64,000 bases of DNA from PALSA-612 sp963704335. GTDB lineage: Bacteria; Actinomycetota; Thermoleophilia; Gaiellales; Gaiellaceae. Under the pieces are notes generated by a model. That model searched no databases. It saw only the letters and a program-made list of their open reading frames with translations, and had not been told where the DNA came from. Numbering within the stretch: position 1 is the stretch's first letter; every line of letters begins with the position of its first letter. A program made the translations under genes and the position numbers. This document shows, piece after piece, positions 51,207 to 59,403 of the stretch. The DNA is taken from assembly GCA_963704335.1 (NCBI GenBank), contig OY969889.1, positions 2,790,001 to 2,854,000 on the forward strand, read 5' to 3'.

Positions 51207-53678
51207 GTGATCAGGCTTCTGATCTGCGATGACTCCGACGAGGCCCGCCGGCTCGTCCGGACAGTGCTCGCCGACCACCCCGAGATCGAGATCGTCGGCG
51301 AAGCGACCAACGGCAAGGAAGCCGTCGAGCTCGCCGCCGAGCACGAGCCCGACGCCGTGCTCATGGACATCGGCATGCCCGAGCTGGACGGCATCGAGGC
51401 GACGCGGCAGATTCGCGGAGCTCGCCCTGAGACCCGCGTCATCGCGTTCACCGGTTTCGAGGACGAGGAGTCGGTTCAGAGCATGCTCCAGGCCGGTGCC
51501 ACGTCTTTCGTCGTCAAGGGTGCGCCGCTCTGGGAGCTGGAGCGCGCGGTCCAGGGTGCCAGCCAGCCCCTCCTTCGCCTTGCCCACACCCTCGCCCGCA
51601 CGCTGAGCGAGCAGAGCGCGCTGGGCTTTCTCGCCCGCGAGACGAGCGAGCTTACGGGCGCGTCGCTCGCAGGCGTCTATCTCGCTGTCGATCCGGAGCT
51701 CGTCCCGGCAGGCTTCGGCGGTCCCGGTGCCGATCAGGCGCCGGAGGCCTGGCCTCGCGGCGCGCCACGCGTCGTCCGCCGAGCGTTCGGAGATTCCCGC
51801 CCGGTGGCGGCCGGCGGCCGCGAGCTGGTCGAGCTCTACCGGACGTACGGCGTCCCCTGTGGCGCGGCCACCGCTGTGCCGCTGCTCGCCGACGGCGAGC
51901 GCCTCGGCGTGCTGCTCATCGTGATGCCGGCGAACGTCCAGTTCGAGCTCGACAGCGACCTCGTGGGAGCACTGGCCGACATCGCCGCGGGTGACCTCTC
52001 GAGCAGGCGCAAGCTGGCAGACAGCCAGGCAGAAGCGCGCCGTGATCCGCTCACGCTGCTCCGCAACCGCCGCGCGTTCGACGAGCATCTCGAGTCGATC
52101 CTCGAGCAGGCGACGACGAGGGAGGCGCCGGTTACGCTCGTACTCGTCGACCTGGACGATTTCAGGGAGATCAACAACACGGAAGGCCACTCGGCCGGCG
52201 ATCGGGCCCTCATCACCGTCGCCCGCTTGCTCGAGTCGCGGGCACGCACCGGTGAAGAGGTGTTCAGGCTCGGCGGCGACGAGTTCGCCGTCGTGGTGCG
52301 CGGTGACGCGGACGCCGGCTTGCGGGCTGCTGATCGTTTCCGCGAGGCGATGATCGACTACGACGGACCGGAGCAGCTGCCCGCGCTGTCGGCCGGCGTC
52401 GCTTCCTATCCGCACCACGGCGTAGACAAGGACACGCTGTTCAAGCACGCCGACGAGGCCCTGTACTCCGCGAAGCATGCGGGGCGCAACCAGGTGGCCG
52501 TGTACGAAACGGCCGACGTTGTCGCGGCGGCTGACATCACCGAGCCACCCGAGCTGACCGTCGTCCCGCTCGGCGAAGAGCTTCCGGTTCACCTGCGCGG
52601 CAGGCGCGGCATTCGCATTCTCGTCGTCGACGACCAGCCGAACCTCCGCATGCTGCTGCGGACGACGTTCGAGATCATCGACGTCCAGGTCGACGAGGCC
52701 GGCAGCGCGGCCGAGGCGATGCAGCGGCTGGCGCAGCGCACGCCCGACGTGATCGTCCTCGACGTCAACCTGCCCGACACGGACGGAATCTCCCTCTGCC
52801 GCCGTCTGCGTGCTCAGCCGTCCACGGCCGAGGTGCCGATCGTGCTGCTGACCGGCTCCTCCGACGCTACCGATGAAGAGGGCCGTGCGGCAGGCGCAGA
52901 CGCCTTCGTCCACAAGCCGTTCAGCCCCCTCGAGCTCCTGGAAATCATCGAGCAGGTGGCAGGCGGGTTGCCCCAGGGGCCGTTCCGGCGGAAGACCGAC
53001 GAGCGGCCGGAGGAGCAATTGATGCTGTACGCGCAGGATCTGCGCTCGTTGCTCGAGATCGAGAGAAGCCAGCGTCTGCTGATCCAGGCTGCCTACGAGG
53101 AAACCGTCTCGGCGTTCGCCAAAGCACTCGAGACAAAGGACTTCGGCACGGGCCTGCACTCCGCACGGGTCACGAAGTACGCGGAACGGCTCGCAGAGCT
53201 GGTCGACCCGAGCCTGCTCGCCGACCCGGGCGTCAAGTGCGGCTTCTACCTCCACGACATCGGCAAGCTGGCGATCGACGACGCCGTGCTGAACAAGGCC
53301 GGGCCCTTCACCGATGCAGAGCGTCACACGATGGAGGAACACACGATCCGCGGCGAGCAGATGCTCGGAGGCGTGTCACTCCTCCGAGGCGAAGGGTTGA
53401 AGATCGTCCGCTCCCACCACGAACGGTGGGACGGCGCCGGCTACCCCGACCGGATGCAGGGCGAGGAGATTCCGCGCTGTGCGCGCATCTTCTCCGTCGT
53501 CGACACGCTCGATGCCATGACGTCCGACCGGCCGCATCGCAAGGCTGGAACGTGGGCGTCCGCCGTGCATGAGATCGTCGGACAGACCGGCAAGCAATTC
53601 GACCCGACGGTGGTCGAGGCGTTCCAGACCTGCGAGCCCCAGCTGCGCAGGATCTTCTTCGAGCTCGCAGCTGCTTAA
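51207..53678 (+). CDS. REC-GGDEF-REC-HD-GYP protein (c-di-GMP turnover)
   Basis: The product has 823 residues. The first receiver has Asp54 in AVLMDIGMPELDGIE. A GAF-like region is at ~130-270. The GGDEF domain (~280-430) has the intact motif FRLGGDEFAVVV and DPLTLLRNRRAFDEHL, so it can probably make c-di-GMP. The second receiver (~470-585) has Asp in VIVLDVNLPDTDGI. The C-terminal HD-GYP domain has YLHDIGKLAID (~683) and HHERWDGAGYPDRM (~736), a c-di-GMP phosphodiesterase. It can thus both make and break the same signal. GTG 51207 follows GAGGGGG. Confidence 0.93.
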   Translation: MIRLLICDDSDEARRLVRTVLADHPEIEIVGEATNGKEAVELAAEHEPDAVLMDIGMPELDGIEATRQIRGARPETRVIAFTGFEDEESVQSMLQAGATSFVVKGAPLWELERAVQGASQPLLRLAHTLARTLSEQSALGFLARETSELTGASLAGVYLAVDPELVPAGFGGPGADQAPEAWPRGAPRVVRRAFGDSRPVAAGGRELVELYRTYGVPCGAATAVPLLADGERLGVLLIVMPANVQFELDSDLVGALADIAAGDLSSRRKLADSQAEARRDPLTLLRNRRAFDEHLESILEQATTREAPVTLVLVDLDDFREINNTEGHSAGDRALITVARLLESRARTGEEVFRLGGDEFAVVVRGDADAGLRAADRFREAMIDYDGPEQLPALSAGVASYPHHGVDKDTLFKHADEALYSAKHAGRNQVAVYETADVVAAADITEPPELTVVPLGEELPVHLRGRRGIRILVVDDQPNLRMLLRTTFEIIDVQVDEAGSAAEAMQRLAQRTPDVIVLDVNLPDTDGISLCRRLRAQPSTAEVPIVLLTGSSDATDEEGRAAGADAFVHKPFSPLELLEIIEQVAGGLPQGPFRRKTDERPEEQLMLYAQDLRSLLEIERSQRLLIQAAYEETVSAFAKALETKDFGTGLHSARVTKYAERLAELVDPSLLADPGVKCGFYLHDIGKLAIDDAVLNKAGPFTDAERHTMEEHTIRGEQMLGGVSLLRGEGLKIVRSHHERWDGAGYPDRMQGEEIPRCARIFSVVDTLDAMTSDRPHRKAGTWASAVHEIVGQTGKQFDPTVVEAFQTCEPQLRRIFFELAAA

Positions 53679-54298
53679 CTAGCGAAACGGAAGCTCTTCG
53701 CGCTGCGCTCGAACGTCGCGCGGTAGCTCTTGGCCAGCTTCGGCAGCGTCGTGTACGTGAGCACGACCGCGGCTCCGTCGTCGACGAGAGCGTACTGCGT
53801 GATCGACGTGTCCAGCCGCTTCCCGCCGAGGTTGAAGCGCGCCAGGTAGTTGAGGCGGACCGCCTTGCCTGCAGGGAGCTTGACGTTGCGCCACCAGATC
53901 GGCTCGACGACGAAGCTCATCGAGTTCAGCGCCTTCAGGGCCTTCTGTCTCCAGACGGCCAGCGGCAGCGACGTGCGCTCGCGAACGACGTTGAGGTTCG
54001 TCGCGAAGCCCGTCTTCAGCGACGATTTCGCGAGATCGAACGCGATCAGCTTCACCGCGACGTTTCTGCTTCCCGCAGCCAGCAAGTTGTCGATGATTCC
54101 GGCGAGCTCCGGATCGTTTGCGGCGATCGAGCGGATCTCCCGGATCAGGCGGGCGCGGTCCCGCTCGTCCGCCCAGCTCGACGGCAGGTCGACGGAAAAT
54201 CCGTCACCCTGGTGTCGCTCCCAGGAGGACGCGGGCTGAGCTCCCGCCGGCACAGCGAGGACCGCCAATGCCGCCACGGTGACGAGAAGCCTGCGCAC
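53675..54298 (-). CDS. secreted protein of unknown function (PsbP-like shape)
   Basis: The product has 207 residues. A signal peptide (LLVTVAALAVLAVPAGA) is followed by WERHQGDGFSVDLPSSW, NVAVKLIAFDLAKSSLKTGF, PIWWRNVKLPAGKAVRLNYL, and QYALVDDGAAVVLTYTTLP. The start of the mature part resembles the PsbP/MOG1-like or DUF1795 shape often seen in actinobacterial secreted proteins. The function is unknown. Its stop overlaps the end of the c-di-GMP gene on the other strand. Confidence 0.7.
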   Translation of the reverse strand: MRRLLVTVAALAVLAVPAGAQPASSWERHQGDGFSVDLPSSWADERDRARLIREIRSIAANDPELAGIIDNLLAAGSRNVAVKLIAFDLAKSSLKTGFATNLNVVRERTSLPLAVWRQKALKALNSMSFVVEPIWWRNVKLPAGKAVRLNYLARFNLGGKRLDTSITQYALVDDGAAVVLTYTTLPKLAKSYRATFERSAKSFRFAS

Positions 54299-54343
54299 GC
54301 CGTAAGTATCGGCCGCCAGAGCCTCCTCCGTTAGTGTCGCCGC

Positions 54344-55879
54344 GTGAGGCTCGCCGCCGCCGCCCTTGGCATGGCCGCACTGCTGACGCTCTCCGCGAGC
54401 GCGACTCCGGCGACGTCACCCTTCGCATACGGCGTGGCGGCCGGCGAGGTCACGTCGGCGAGCGCGCTGCTCTGGACGCGCGCGCCACGTGCCGGGAGGG
54501 TCAGCCTGGAGCTCACCGAGAGCGTCAAGAGCGTCGTGGGGCTCGGCGTCGTCGCGTCGGCCACCGCTCGTCAAGCGACCGACCTGACAGTCGGCGTATC
54601 GGTCAGGGGCCTACAGCCGAGCACCGCGTACCTGTACCGCTTCCGCCAGGGAGGCACTTCCAGCCAACTGGGGAGCTTCCGTACGGCTCCTGCGCCCACG
54701 GCGACAGCCACGGTCCGCTTCGCGATCACCGGCGATGCCGACGCCACGCCCGGCACGAACGGCAAGCCCGCCTACAACGGCTTCCAGGTCTACGCGCGGA
54801 TGGCTGCCGAGCGCAACGACTTCAACATCAATCTCGGTGACACGATCTACTCGGACAGCGAAGTGGCAGGCACGAAGCCGGCGCTGACCAGGCAGGCGAA
54901 GTGGGGCAAGTACCGCCAGAACCTCGCGCTCGCTCCACTGCGCACGCTGCGTGCGTCGGCCGGCACGTACAGCCACTGGGACGACCATGAGTTCATCAAC
55001 GACTTCAGTCGCGCCGAGCACGGGAGCGCGCTCTACGCCGCGGGCGCAAAGGCCTTTGCGGACTACGCACCAGTCCGTACGGGCACCGACGGCCTTTACA
55101 GGACGTTCCGCTGGGGCAAGCACCTCGAGCTGTTCTTCCTCGACGAGCGCTCGTTCCGCTCCGCAAAGGCGTCCGCCGGCGGCACCTGCAACGTGTCCGG
55201 CGGGCCCGACCTGGCGCCCACCGCGCCGGCGGCGGTGCGACAGGCATTCACGCTGCTCGTACCCTCGCTCTCGCAGCCTGTGCCGCAGGCCTGCCTCGAC
55301 CGCATCGCCGATCCCGCTCGGACGATGCTCGGCGCGCGCCAGCTCACCCGTTTCCTGCGCGACGTGCGGCGATCGGCCGCGACATTCAAGGTCATCGTCA
55401 ACGAGGTACCGCTCATGCAGCTCTTCGCACTGCCCTACGACCGCTGGGAGGGCTACGCGTCCGAGCGGCAGAGGATCGTGGAGGCACTTCGCGGCATCAA
55501 GAACGTCGTCGTGTTGACGACGGATACACACGCAAACCTCGTCGGCGACGTGCGCCTGCAGACGTTCACGCCAACCGGGCCGGTGGCGAGCGGCATCACC
55601 GAAGTGATCACCGGCCCCGTCGCGACGAACACGTTCGCGAAGGAGATCGACGACGTGCTCGGCCGCGACGGCATAGGCAACCTGATCGGAGCGGTGTTCT
55701 TCAAGCCGCAGCCGCCGACGGGGCTTGGCCTCCGCTGCGTCTCGCTCGACACGTACAGCTACGCCCAGGTGACGGTGACCGGCTCTCGTCTGATCGTGCG
55801 GCTGAAGGATCTGCGGGGCAAGCCGGTACGCGACGTGCTCGGCGCGCCGTGCGCTCCAGTCGTGATCCGGGCGAAGTAG
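54344..55879 (+). CDS. phoD: secreted alkaline phosphatase D family protein
   Basis: The product has 511 residues. A signal peptide (AAALGMAALLTLSASATPA) is followed by FAYGVAAGEVTSASALLWTR, the PhoD N-terminal beta domain. The metal-binding region reads FAITGDADATPG, FNINLGDTIYSDSE, and YSHWDDHEFINDF. KNVVVLTTDTHANLVGDVR supplies the last His ligands. The type is metal-dependent phosphatase or phosphodiesterase outside the cell. The start is GTG 54344, divergent from the secreted-protein gene at 54298. Confidence 0.9.
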   Translation: MRLAAAALGMAALLTLSASATPATSPFAYGVAAGEVTSASALLWTRAPRAGRVSLELTESVKSVVGLGVVASATARQATDLTVGVSVRGLQPSTAYLYRFRQGGTSSQLGSFRTAPAPTATATVRFAITGDADATPGTNGKPAYNGFQVYARMAAERNDFNINLGDTIYSDSEVAGTKPALTRQAKWGKYRQNLALAPLRTLRASAGTYSHWDDHEFINDFSRAEHGSALYAAGAKAFADYAPVRTGTDGLYRTFRWGKHLELFFLDERSFRSAKASAGGTCNVSGGPDLAPTAPAAVRQAFTLLVPSLSQPVPQACLDRIADPARTMLGARQLTRFLRDVRRSAATFKVIVNEVPLMQLFALPYDRWEGYASERQRIVEALRGIKNVVVLTTDTHANLVGDVRLQTFTPTGPVASGITEVITGPVATNTFAKEIDDVLGRDGIGNLIGAVFFKPQPPTGLGLRCVSLDTYSYAQVTVTGSRLIVRLKDLRGKPVRDVLGAPCAPVVIRAK

Positions 55880-56322
55880 TGGACGAGCGCGACCTCCGAT
55901 TGCGGCGGCTCACCTACCAGCTCTTCGTGGATCTCGGACGAGCGCCGACGGCCATGGAGGTTGCAAGAGCCTCGGCGTCCACTCCGGACAACGTCCGTGC
56001 CGCTTGGCGACGCCTGCACGAACAGCATGCGCTCGTGCTCAACGGGGCGCGATCGGAGATTCGGATGGCAAACCCATTCTCGGCCGTCCCGACGGCCTAC
56101 CGGGTATTTACGAACGAGCGGTGGTGGTATGCCAACTGCGGATGGGACGCCTTCGGCATTTGCGCTGCCCTCCACAGCGACGGGCGGATCGAGACATCGT
56201 GCCCCGACTGCGGCGAGGCAATCTCGGTCGAGGTACGAGACGGACAGCCGGATGACGAAGCGCTCGTCTTCCACTGCCTCGTCCCCGCAGCCCAATGGTG
56301 GGACGACATCGTCTACACCTGA
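55879..56322 (+). CDS. alkylmercury lyase (MerB)-like protein
   Basis: From GTG 55879 the product has 147 residues. A winged-helix-like N-terminus (TYQLFVDLGRAPTAMEVARA) is followed by IRMANPFSAVPTAYRVFT. The core is WWYANCGWDAFGICAAL, where the Cys and Asp match MerB's catalytic pair in spacing, then TSCPDCGEAISVEVRD and VFHCLVPAAQWWDDIVYT. MerB cleaves carbon-mercury bonds, but related proteins may have other roles and no MerA is nearby. Its GTG overlaps the stop of phoD. The small gene at 56329 follows 6 bp later. Confidence 0.82.
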   Translation: MDERDLRLRRLTYQLFVDLGRAPTAMEVARASASTPDNVRAAWRRLHEQHALVLNGARSEIRMANPFSAVPTAYRVFTNERWWYANCGWDAFGICAALHSDGRIETSCPDCGEAISVEVRDGQPDDEALVFHCLVPAAQWWDDIVYT

Positions 56323-56328
56323 AGCACG

Positions 56329-56538
56329 ATGAATCTCTTCCGGTCGGAGGAGCACATCGACCGCTGGCTCGGCGACCGGGAGCCGGGTGCGACCATCTCC
56401 GTCGCCAAGCTCTCGGAGCTCGCCACCGCGTGGTGGCAAGACAGGATCTCTCCCGACTGGGAGCCGCACTCGACCGAGCAGAACACGGTGATCCTCGCCG
56501 GACTAGGCCTACAAGACGAGTTCTGGCGCTTACGGTGA
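56329..56538 (+). CDS. small companion of the MerB-like protein (69 aa)
   Basis: The product reads MNLFRSEEHIDRWLGD, then ISVAKLSELATAWWQDRI, then LAGLGLQDEFWRLR. From memory, a segment of this shape follows or is fused to MerB-like proteins in many bacteria. Its placement 6 bp after the MerB-like gene therefore suggests the two act together. No independent function is known. Confidence 0.7.
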   Translation: MNLFRSEEHIDRWLGDREPGATISVAKLSELATAWWQDRISPDWEPHSTEQNTVILAGLGLQDEFWRLR

Positions 56539-56581
56539 CCGAGCGCTAACTCTCGACTCCGCCCGCCGTCGATAGCTGCGA

Positions 56582-57412
56582 ATGACCGGCCGAGCACTTG
56601 TCGTCGCCGCAGCAGCCCTCGCCGCGACCGTCACGCCAGGCGCCACGACGGCCGCCCCGTTACCGGTCACGACGAAGAGCGTCGTCGTGAAGTCGTCGGG
56701 TGGATCGTTTCCGGCTCGGATCGCCTATCCGCCACGCGGCGGTCCGTACCCCGCGATCTCCTTCGCCCACGGGTACGGGATCGACTCGTCGTACTACCGG
56801 GGCACGTTGCGCGCACTCGCGTCGGCGGGCTACGTCGTCATCGCACCGGACAGCGAGACGGGGCAGTTCCCGAGCCACAGCCGGCTGGCGAACGACCTGA
56901 GCCGGTCGTTGCGGTGGCTCAGCGGCCAGAGCGCAACCGGCAGCAGAGACGTACCGCGTGGGAAGGTGGACTCGAGACGCCTCGGAGTCGCCGGCCATTC
57001 GATGGGAGGCGGCGTCGCGCTGCTCGCCGCGTCTCGAGACCGCTCCATCGACACGGTCGCGACGCTCGCGGCCGCCGACACGGCGCCGGTTCGGGCATCG
57101 GTCGCGGTTCGCCGGCTCCGTGTGCCGTCCCTCTTCGTCGTCGGCTCGGACGACAGGATCGTTCCGGCCGCAGGGACTGCCGTGATGTTCCGACGAGCAC
57201 CACCGCCGTCGCTGCTGGCGTCGATCCGAGGCGGCTCGCACTGCGGGTTCATGGAGACGATCCCGACCGCGTGCGACGCCGGCCTCATCTCCTACGTCGA
57301 GCAATTGCGCCTCACGCGAGAGCAGCTCCGCCGGTGGTTCGACAAGCACCTGCGCGGCGCCAAGGCGACACGGGTCACCGGCGTTCCCGGCATCCGCTAC
57401 GTCAAAGACTGA
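56582..57412 (+). CDS. secreted alpha/beta-hydrolase (dienelactone/PET-hydrolase-like)
   Basis: The product has 276 residues. The signal peptide is LVVAAAALAATVTPGAT. PAISFAHGYGIDSSYYRG is the oxyanion region, GVAGHSMGGGVALLAA the nucleophile elbow (GHSMGG), FVVGSDDRIVPAAGTAV the acid, and GGSHCGFMETIPTAC the catalytic His with a likely disulfide. It looks like the secreted chlorophyllase/cutinase-like hydrolases. The substrate is unknown. A stem-loop lies 19 bp after it. Confidence 0.88.
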   Translation: MTGRALVVAAAALAATVTPGATTAAPLPVTTKSVVVKSSGGSFPARIAYPPRGGPYPAISFAHGYGIDSSYYRGTLRALASAGYVVIAPDSETGQFPSHSRLANDLSRSLRWLSGQSATGSRDVPRGKVDSRRLGVAGHSMGGGVALLAASRDRSIDTVATLAAADTAPVRASVAVRRLRVPSLFVVGSDDRIVPAAGTAVMFRRAPPPSLLASIRGGSHCGFMETIPTACDAGLISYVEQLRLTREQLRRWFDKHLRGAKATRVTGVPGIRYVKD

Positions 57413-57431
57413 AAAGAGGCCCTACAAATGC

Positions 57432-57465
57432 CAAGTCCTGCGACCCCGAAAGGCCACAGGACTTG
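57432..57465 (+). terminator. hairpin after the secreted hydrolase gene
   Basis: CAAGTCCTG pairs with CAGGACTTG around a 16-base loop that itself holds CCCC/GG. It lies 19 bp after the hydrolase stop and is likely its terminator. No strong T run follows. Confidence 0.6.
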
Positions 57466-57521
57466 ACGCACAGGACTCTGTCGTATCGGGACGGCGGCGT
57501 CAAGGGGATGCTTGGACGAAC

Positions 57522-57540
57522 TTCTCGCAATTTGCGAGAA
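57522..57540. promoter_or_regulatory. perfect palindrome upstream of the VOC gene
   Basis: TTCTCGCAA and TTGCGAGAA flank a single central T, a perfect 9-bp inverted repeat. It lies 8 bp before GTG 57549. It looks like an operator for a dimeric repressor, or part of the promoter of a leaderless transcript. Confidence 0.5.
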
Positions 57541-57548
57541 TCGACCCC

Positions 57549-57911
57549 GTGACGGAGCGAGTGACCGGTATCGGCGGTGTCTTCTTCCGCGCGCAGGACC
57601 CGGCGGCGCTTGGAGCGTGGTACGCAGAGCACCTCGGAGTTCCCGTCACGGAGGGCGGCCACGCCATCATCCCGGAGAGCCGTAACACCGTGTGGTCGCC
57701 GTTCACAGCGGACACGGACTACTGGCCGCGGGAGAAGCAACACATGACCAACTTCACCGTCGGCGACCTCGACGCGATGCTCGCCCAGCTCCGTGCGGCG
57801 GGCGTCGAGGTGGACGACAAGGTCGAGGACCACGAGTACGGCCGGTTCGGGTGGTTCACCGATCCCGAGGGCAATCGCGTCGAGCTCTGGCAGCCGCTCG
57901 ACCCGAGCTAA
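57549..57911 (+). CDS. VOC-superfamily (glyoxalase/bleomycin-resistance-like) protein
   Basis: The product has 120 residues. ITGIGGVFFRAQDPAALGAWYAEHLG-type beta-alpha units (seen as IGGVFFRAQDPAALGAWYAE), HMTNFTVGDLDAMLAQL and GRFGWFTDPEGNRVELWQP are the VOC fold with its C-terminal metal Glu. The activity could be lyase, dioxygenase or binding protein. GTG 57549 is preceded by the palindrome at 57522. It converges with the CBS gene; the two overlap by four bases. Confidence 0.88.
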   Translation: MTERVTGIGGVFFRAQDPAALGAWYAEHLGVPVTEGGHAIIPESRNTVWSPFTADTDYWPREKQHMTNFTVGDLDAMLAQLRAAGVEVDDKVEDHEYGRFGWFTDPEGNRVELWQPLDPS

Positions 57912-58354
57912 CTGGCTTCGCGTCCTCCGGTGATGTAGTCGGTCAGGTACTTGATCTCGAAGGCCTGTTCCTTGGCCCGGAACTTCACGAGGTCACCGAT
58001 CGAGACCACTCCCACCACCGCGCCGTCGTCCACGACCGGCAGATGGCGGATTCGGCGGTCGGTCATCATCGCCATGCACTCGTCGATCAACGTCTCGGGA
58101 GTGGCGACGACGAGCGGTGAGGACATGATGTCGCGTACGGGCGTCTCCTTGTCCGTACGGCCCTGGAGCGTCACCCGCCGGAGGTAGTCGCGCTCGGTCA
58201 TGATGCCGACGATCTCTCCGTCCTCGGTGACGAGCAGCGAGCCGACGTTCGCGTCGACCATCTTCGTGATCGCCTCGTAGACCGTGGCGCCGCCGTCGAT
58301 CTGCAGCACTTCGCTGCTCTTCCCTTCCAGGATCGCGGACAGCAGTTGATGCAT
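57908..58354 (-). CDS. tandem CBS-domain protein
   Basis: The product has 148 residues with two CBS motifs. The first is ATVYEAITKMVDANVGSLLV, then GIMTERDYLRRV. The second is VRDIMSSPLVVATPETLIDE, then HLPVVDDGAVVGVVSIGD. Such pairs bind adenosine nucleotides and act as energy sensors. It stands between convergent VOC and the ACC deaminase gene on its own strand. Confidence 0.92.
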   Translation of the reverse strand: MHQLLSAILEGKSSEVLQIDGGATVYEAITKMVDANVGSLLVTEDGEIVGIMTERDYLRRVTLQGRTDKETPVRDIMSSPLVVATPETLIDECMAMMTDRRIRHLPVVDDGAVVGVVSIGDLVKFRAKEQAFEIKYLTDYITGGREAS

Positions 58355-58379
58355 CGCGTGCTCCTCAGCCTACTAACGG

Positions 58380-59390
58380 CTAGAACACGCTCGCGTATGC
58401 GTTGAGCGCAGGCTGCCCGCCGAGGTGCGCGTAGAGCAGCTTCGACCCGGGCTCGATGCGGCCCGACCGGACGAGGTCGATCAGCGCGGCCATCGACTTC
58501 CCCTCGTACACCGGGTCGGTGAGCATCCCCTCGAGCCGCGCCGAGAGACGGATCGCGTCGATCGTCTTCTCGTCGGGAATGCCGTACGTGCCTGCGTGCC
58601 ACTCGTCGAGCAGGACGATCTCGTCGTCACGAAGCGGACGCCCGAGACCGATTGCGTCAGCGGTGCTTTGGGCGATGCGAGCGATCTGATCCCACGTCTG
58701 GGCGACCGTGGCCGAACCGTCTACGCCCAGCACCGCGCGCGGGCGCTCCTGCAAGGCGAAACCGGCGATCATCCCGGCCTGTGTCGAGCCGGTGACGGAA
58801 CAGACGATGATGGTGTCGAAGAACAGGCCGAGGTCCCGCTCCTGCTCCGCGACCTCCTGTGCCCAGCGAGCAAAGCCAAGCCCGCCCAGTGGATGGTCGG
58901 AGGCCCCGGCAGGAATTGGGTACGGCTTGCCTCCCATCTCCTCGACCGACAGCAGCGCCTCCTCCCAGCTCCGGCGAATCCCGATGTCGAAGCCCGCCGG
59001 GTCGAGCCGTACGTCGGCTCCCATGATCCGCGAGAGCAGGATGTTGCCGACCGTCTCGTAGCCGGCCTCGTCCCAGTCGACCCAGTGCTCTTGCACGAGC
59101 ACGCACCCCAGACCGAGCCGAGCCGCCACTGCCGCCACCTGCCGCGTGTGATTCGACTGGACGCCACCGATGGAGACGAGCGTGTCGCAGCCCTGTGCGA
59201 GCGCGTCGGCCGTCAGGTACTCCAGCTTGCGGACCTTGTTGCCGCCGTACGCCAAGCCGGAGTTGCAGTCCTCGCGCTTGGCCCAGATGTCCACGCTCCC
59301 GCCGAGATGCTCGCTCAACCGCTCGAGCCGGTGGACAGGCGACGGCCCGAACAGCAGCGGCACGCGTTCGAAGCTGTCCAGACCGGCCAT
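58380..59390 (-). CDS. acdS: 1-aminocyclopropane-1-carboxylate deaminase
   Basis: From ATG 59390 the product has 336 residues. SGLAYGGNKVRKLEYLTADA carries the PLP Lys (~52). GGVQSNHTRQVAAVAARLG and VTGSTQAGMIAGFALQERPR bind PLP phosphate. PVYEGKSMAALIDLVR has the Tyr-Glu pair that separates ACC deaminases from D-cysteine desulfhydrases. It splits the plant ethylene precursor ACC to ammonia and 2-oxobutyrate, which soil bacteria use as nitrogen source. Upstream in-frame sequence to 59480 looks non-coding. The MFS gene ends 13 bp upstream. Confidence 0.9.
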   Translation of the reverse strand: MAGLDSFERVPLLFGPSPVHRLERLSEHLGGSVDIWAKREDCNSGLAYGGNKVRKLEYLTADALAQGCDTLVSIGGVQSNHTRQVAAVAARLGLGCVLVQEHWVDWDEAGYETVGNILLSRIMGADVRLDPAGFDIGIRRSWEEALLSVEEMGGKPYPIPAGASDHPLGGLGFARWAQEVAEQERDLGLFFDTIIVCSVTGSTQAGMIAGFALQERPRAVLGVDGSATVAQTWDQIARIAQSTADAIGLGRPLRDDEIVLLDEWHAGTYGIPDEKTIDAIRLSARLEGMLTDPVYEGKSMAALIDLVRSGRIEPGSKLLYAHLGGQPALNAYASVF

Positions 59391-59403
59391 CCCGACGCGA
59401 ACC

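Noticed and set aside
51138..53342. 734-residue minus-strand frame opposite the c-di-GMP gene
   Set aside because: It is the mirror frame of a gene with intact GGDEF and HD-GYP motifs; it shows no family likeness of its own.
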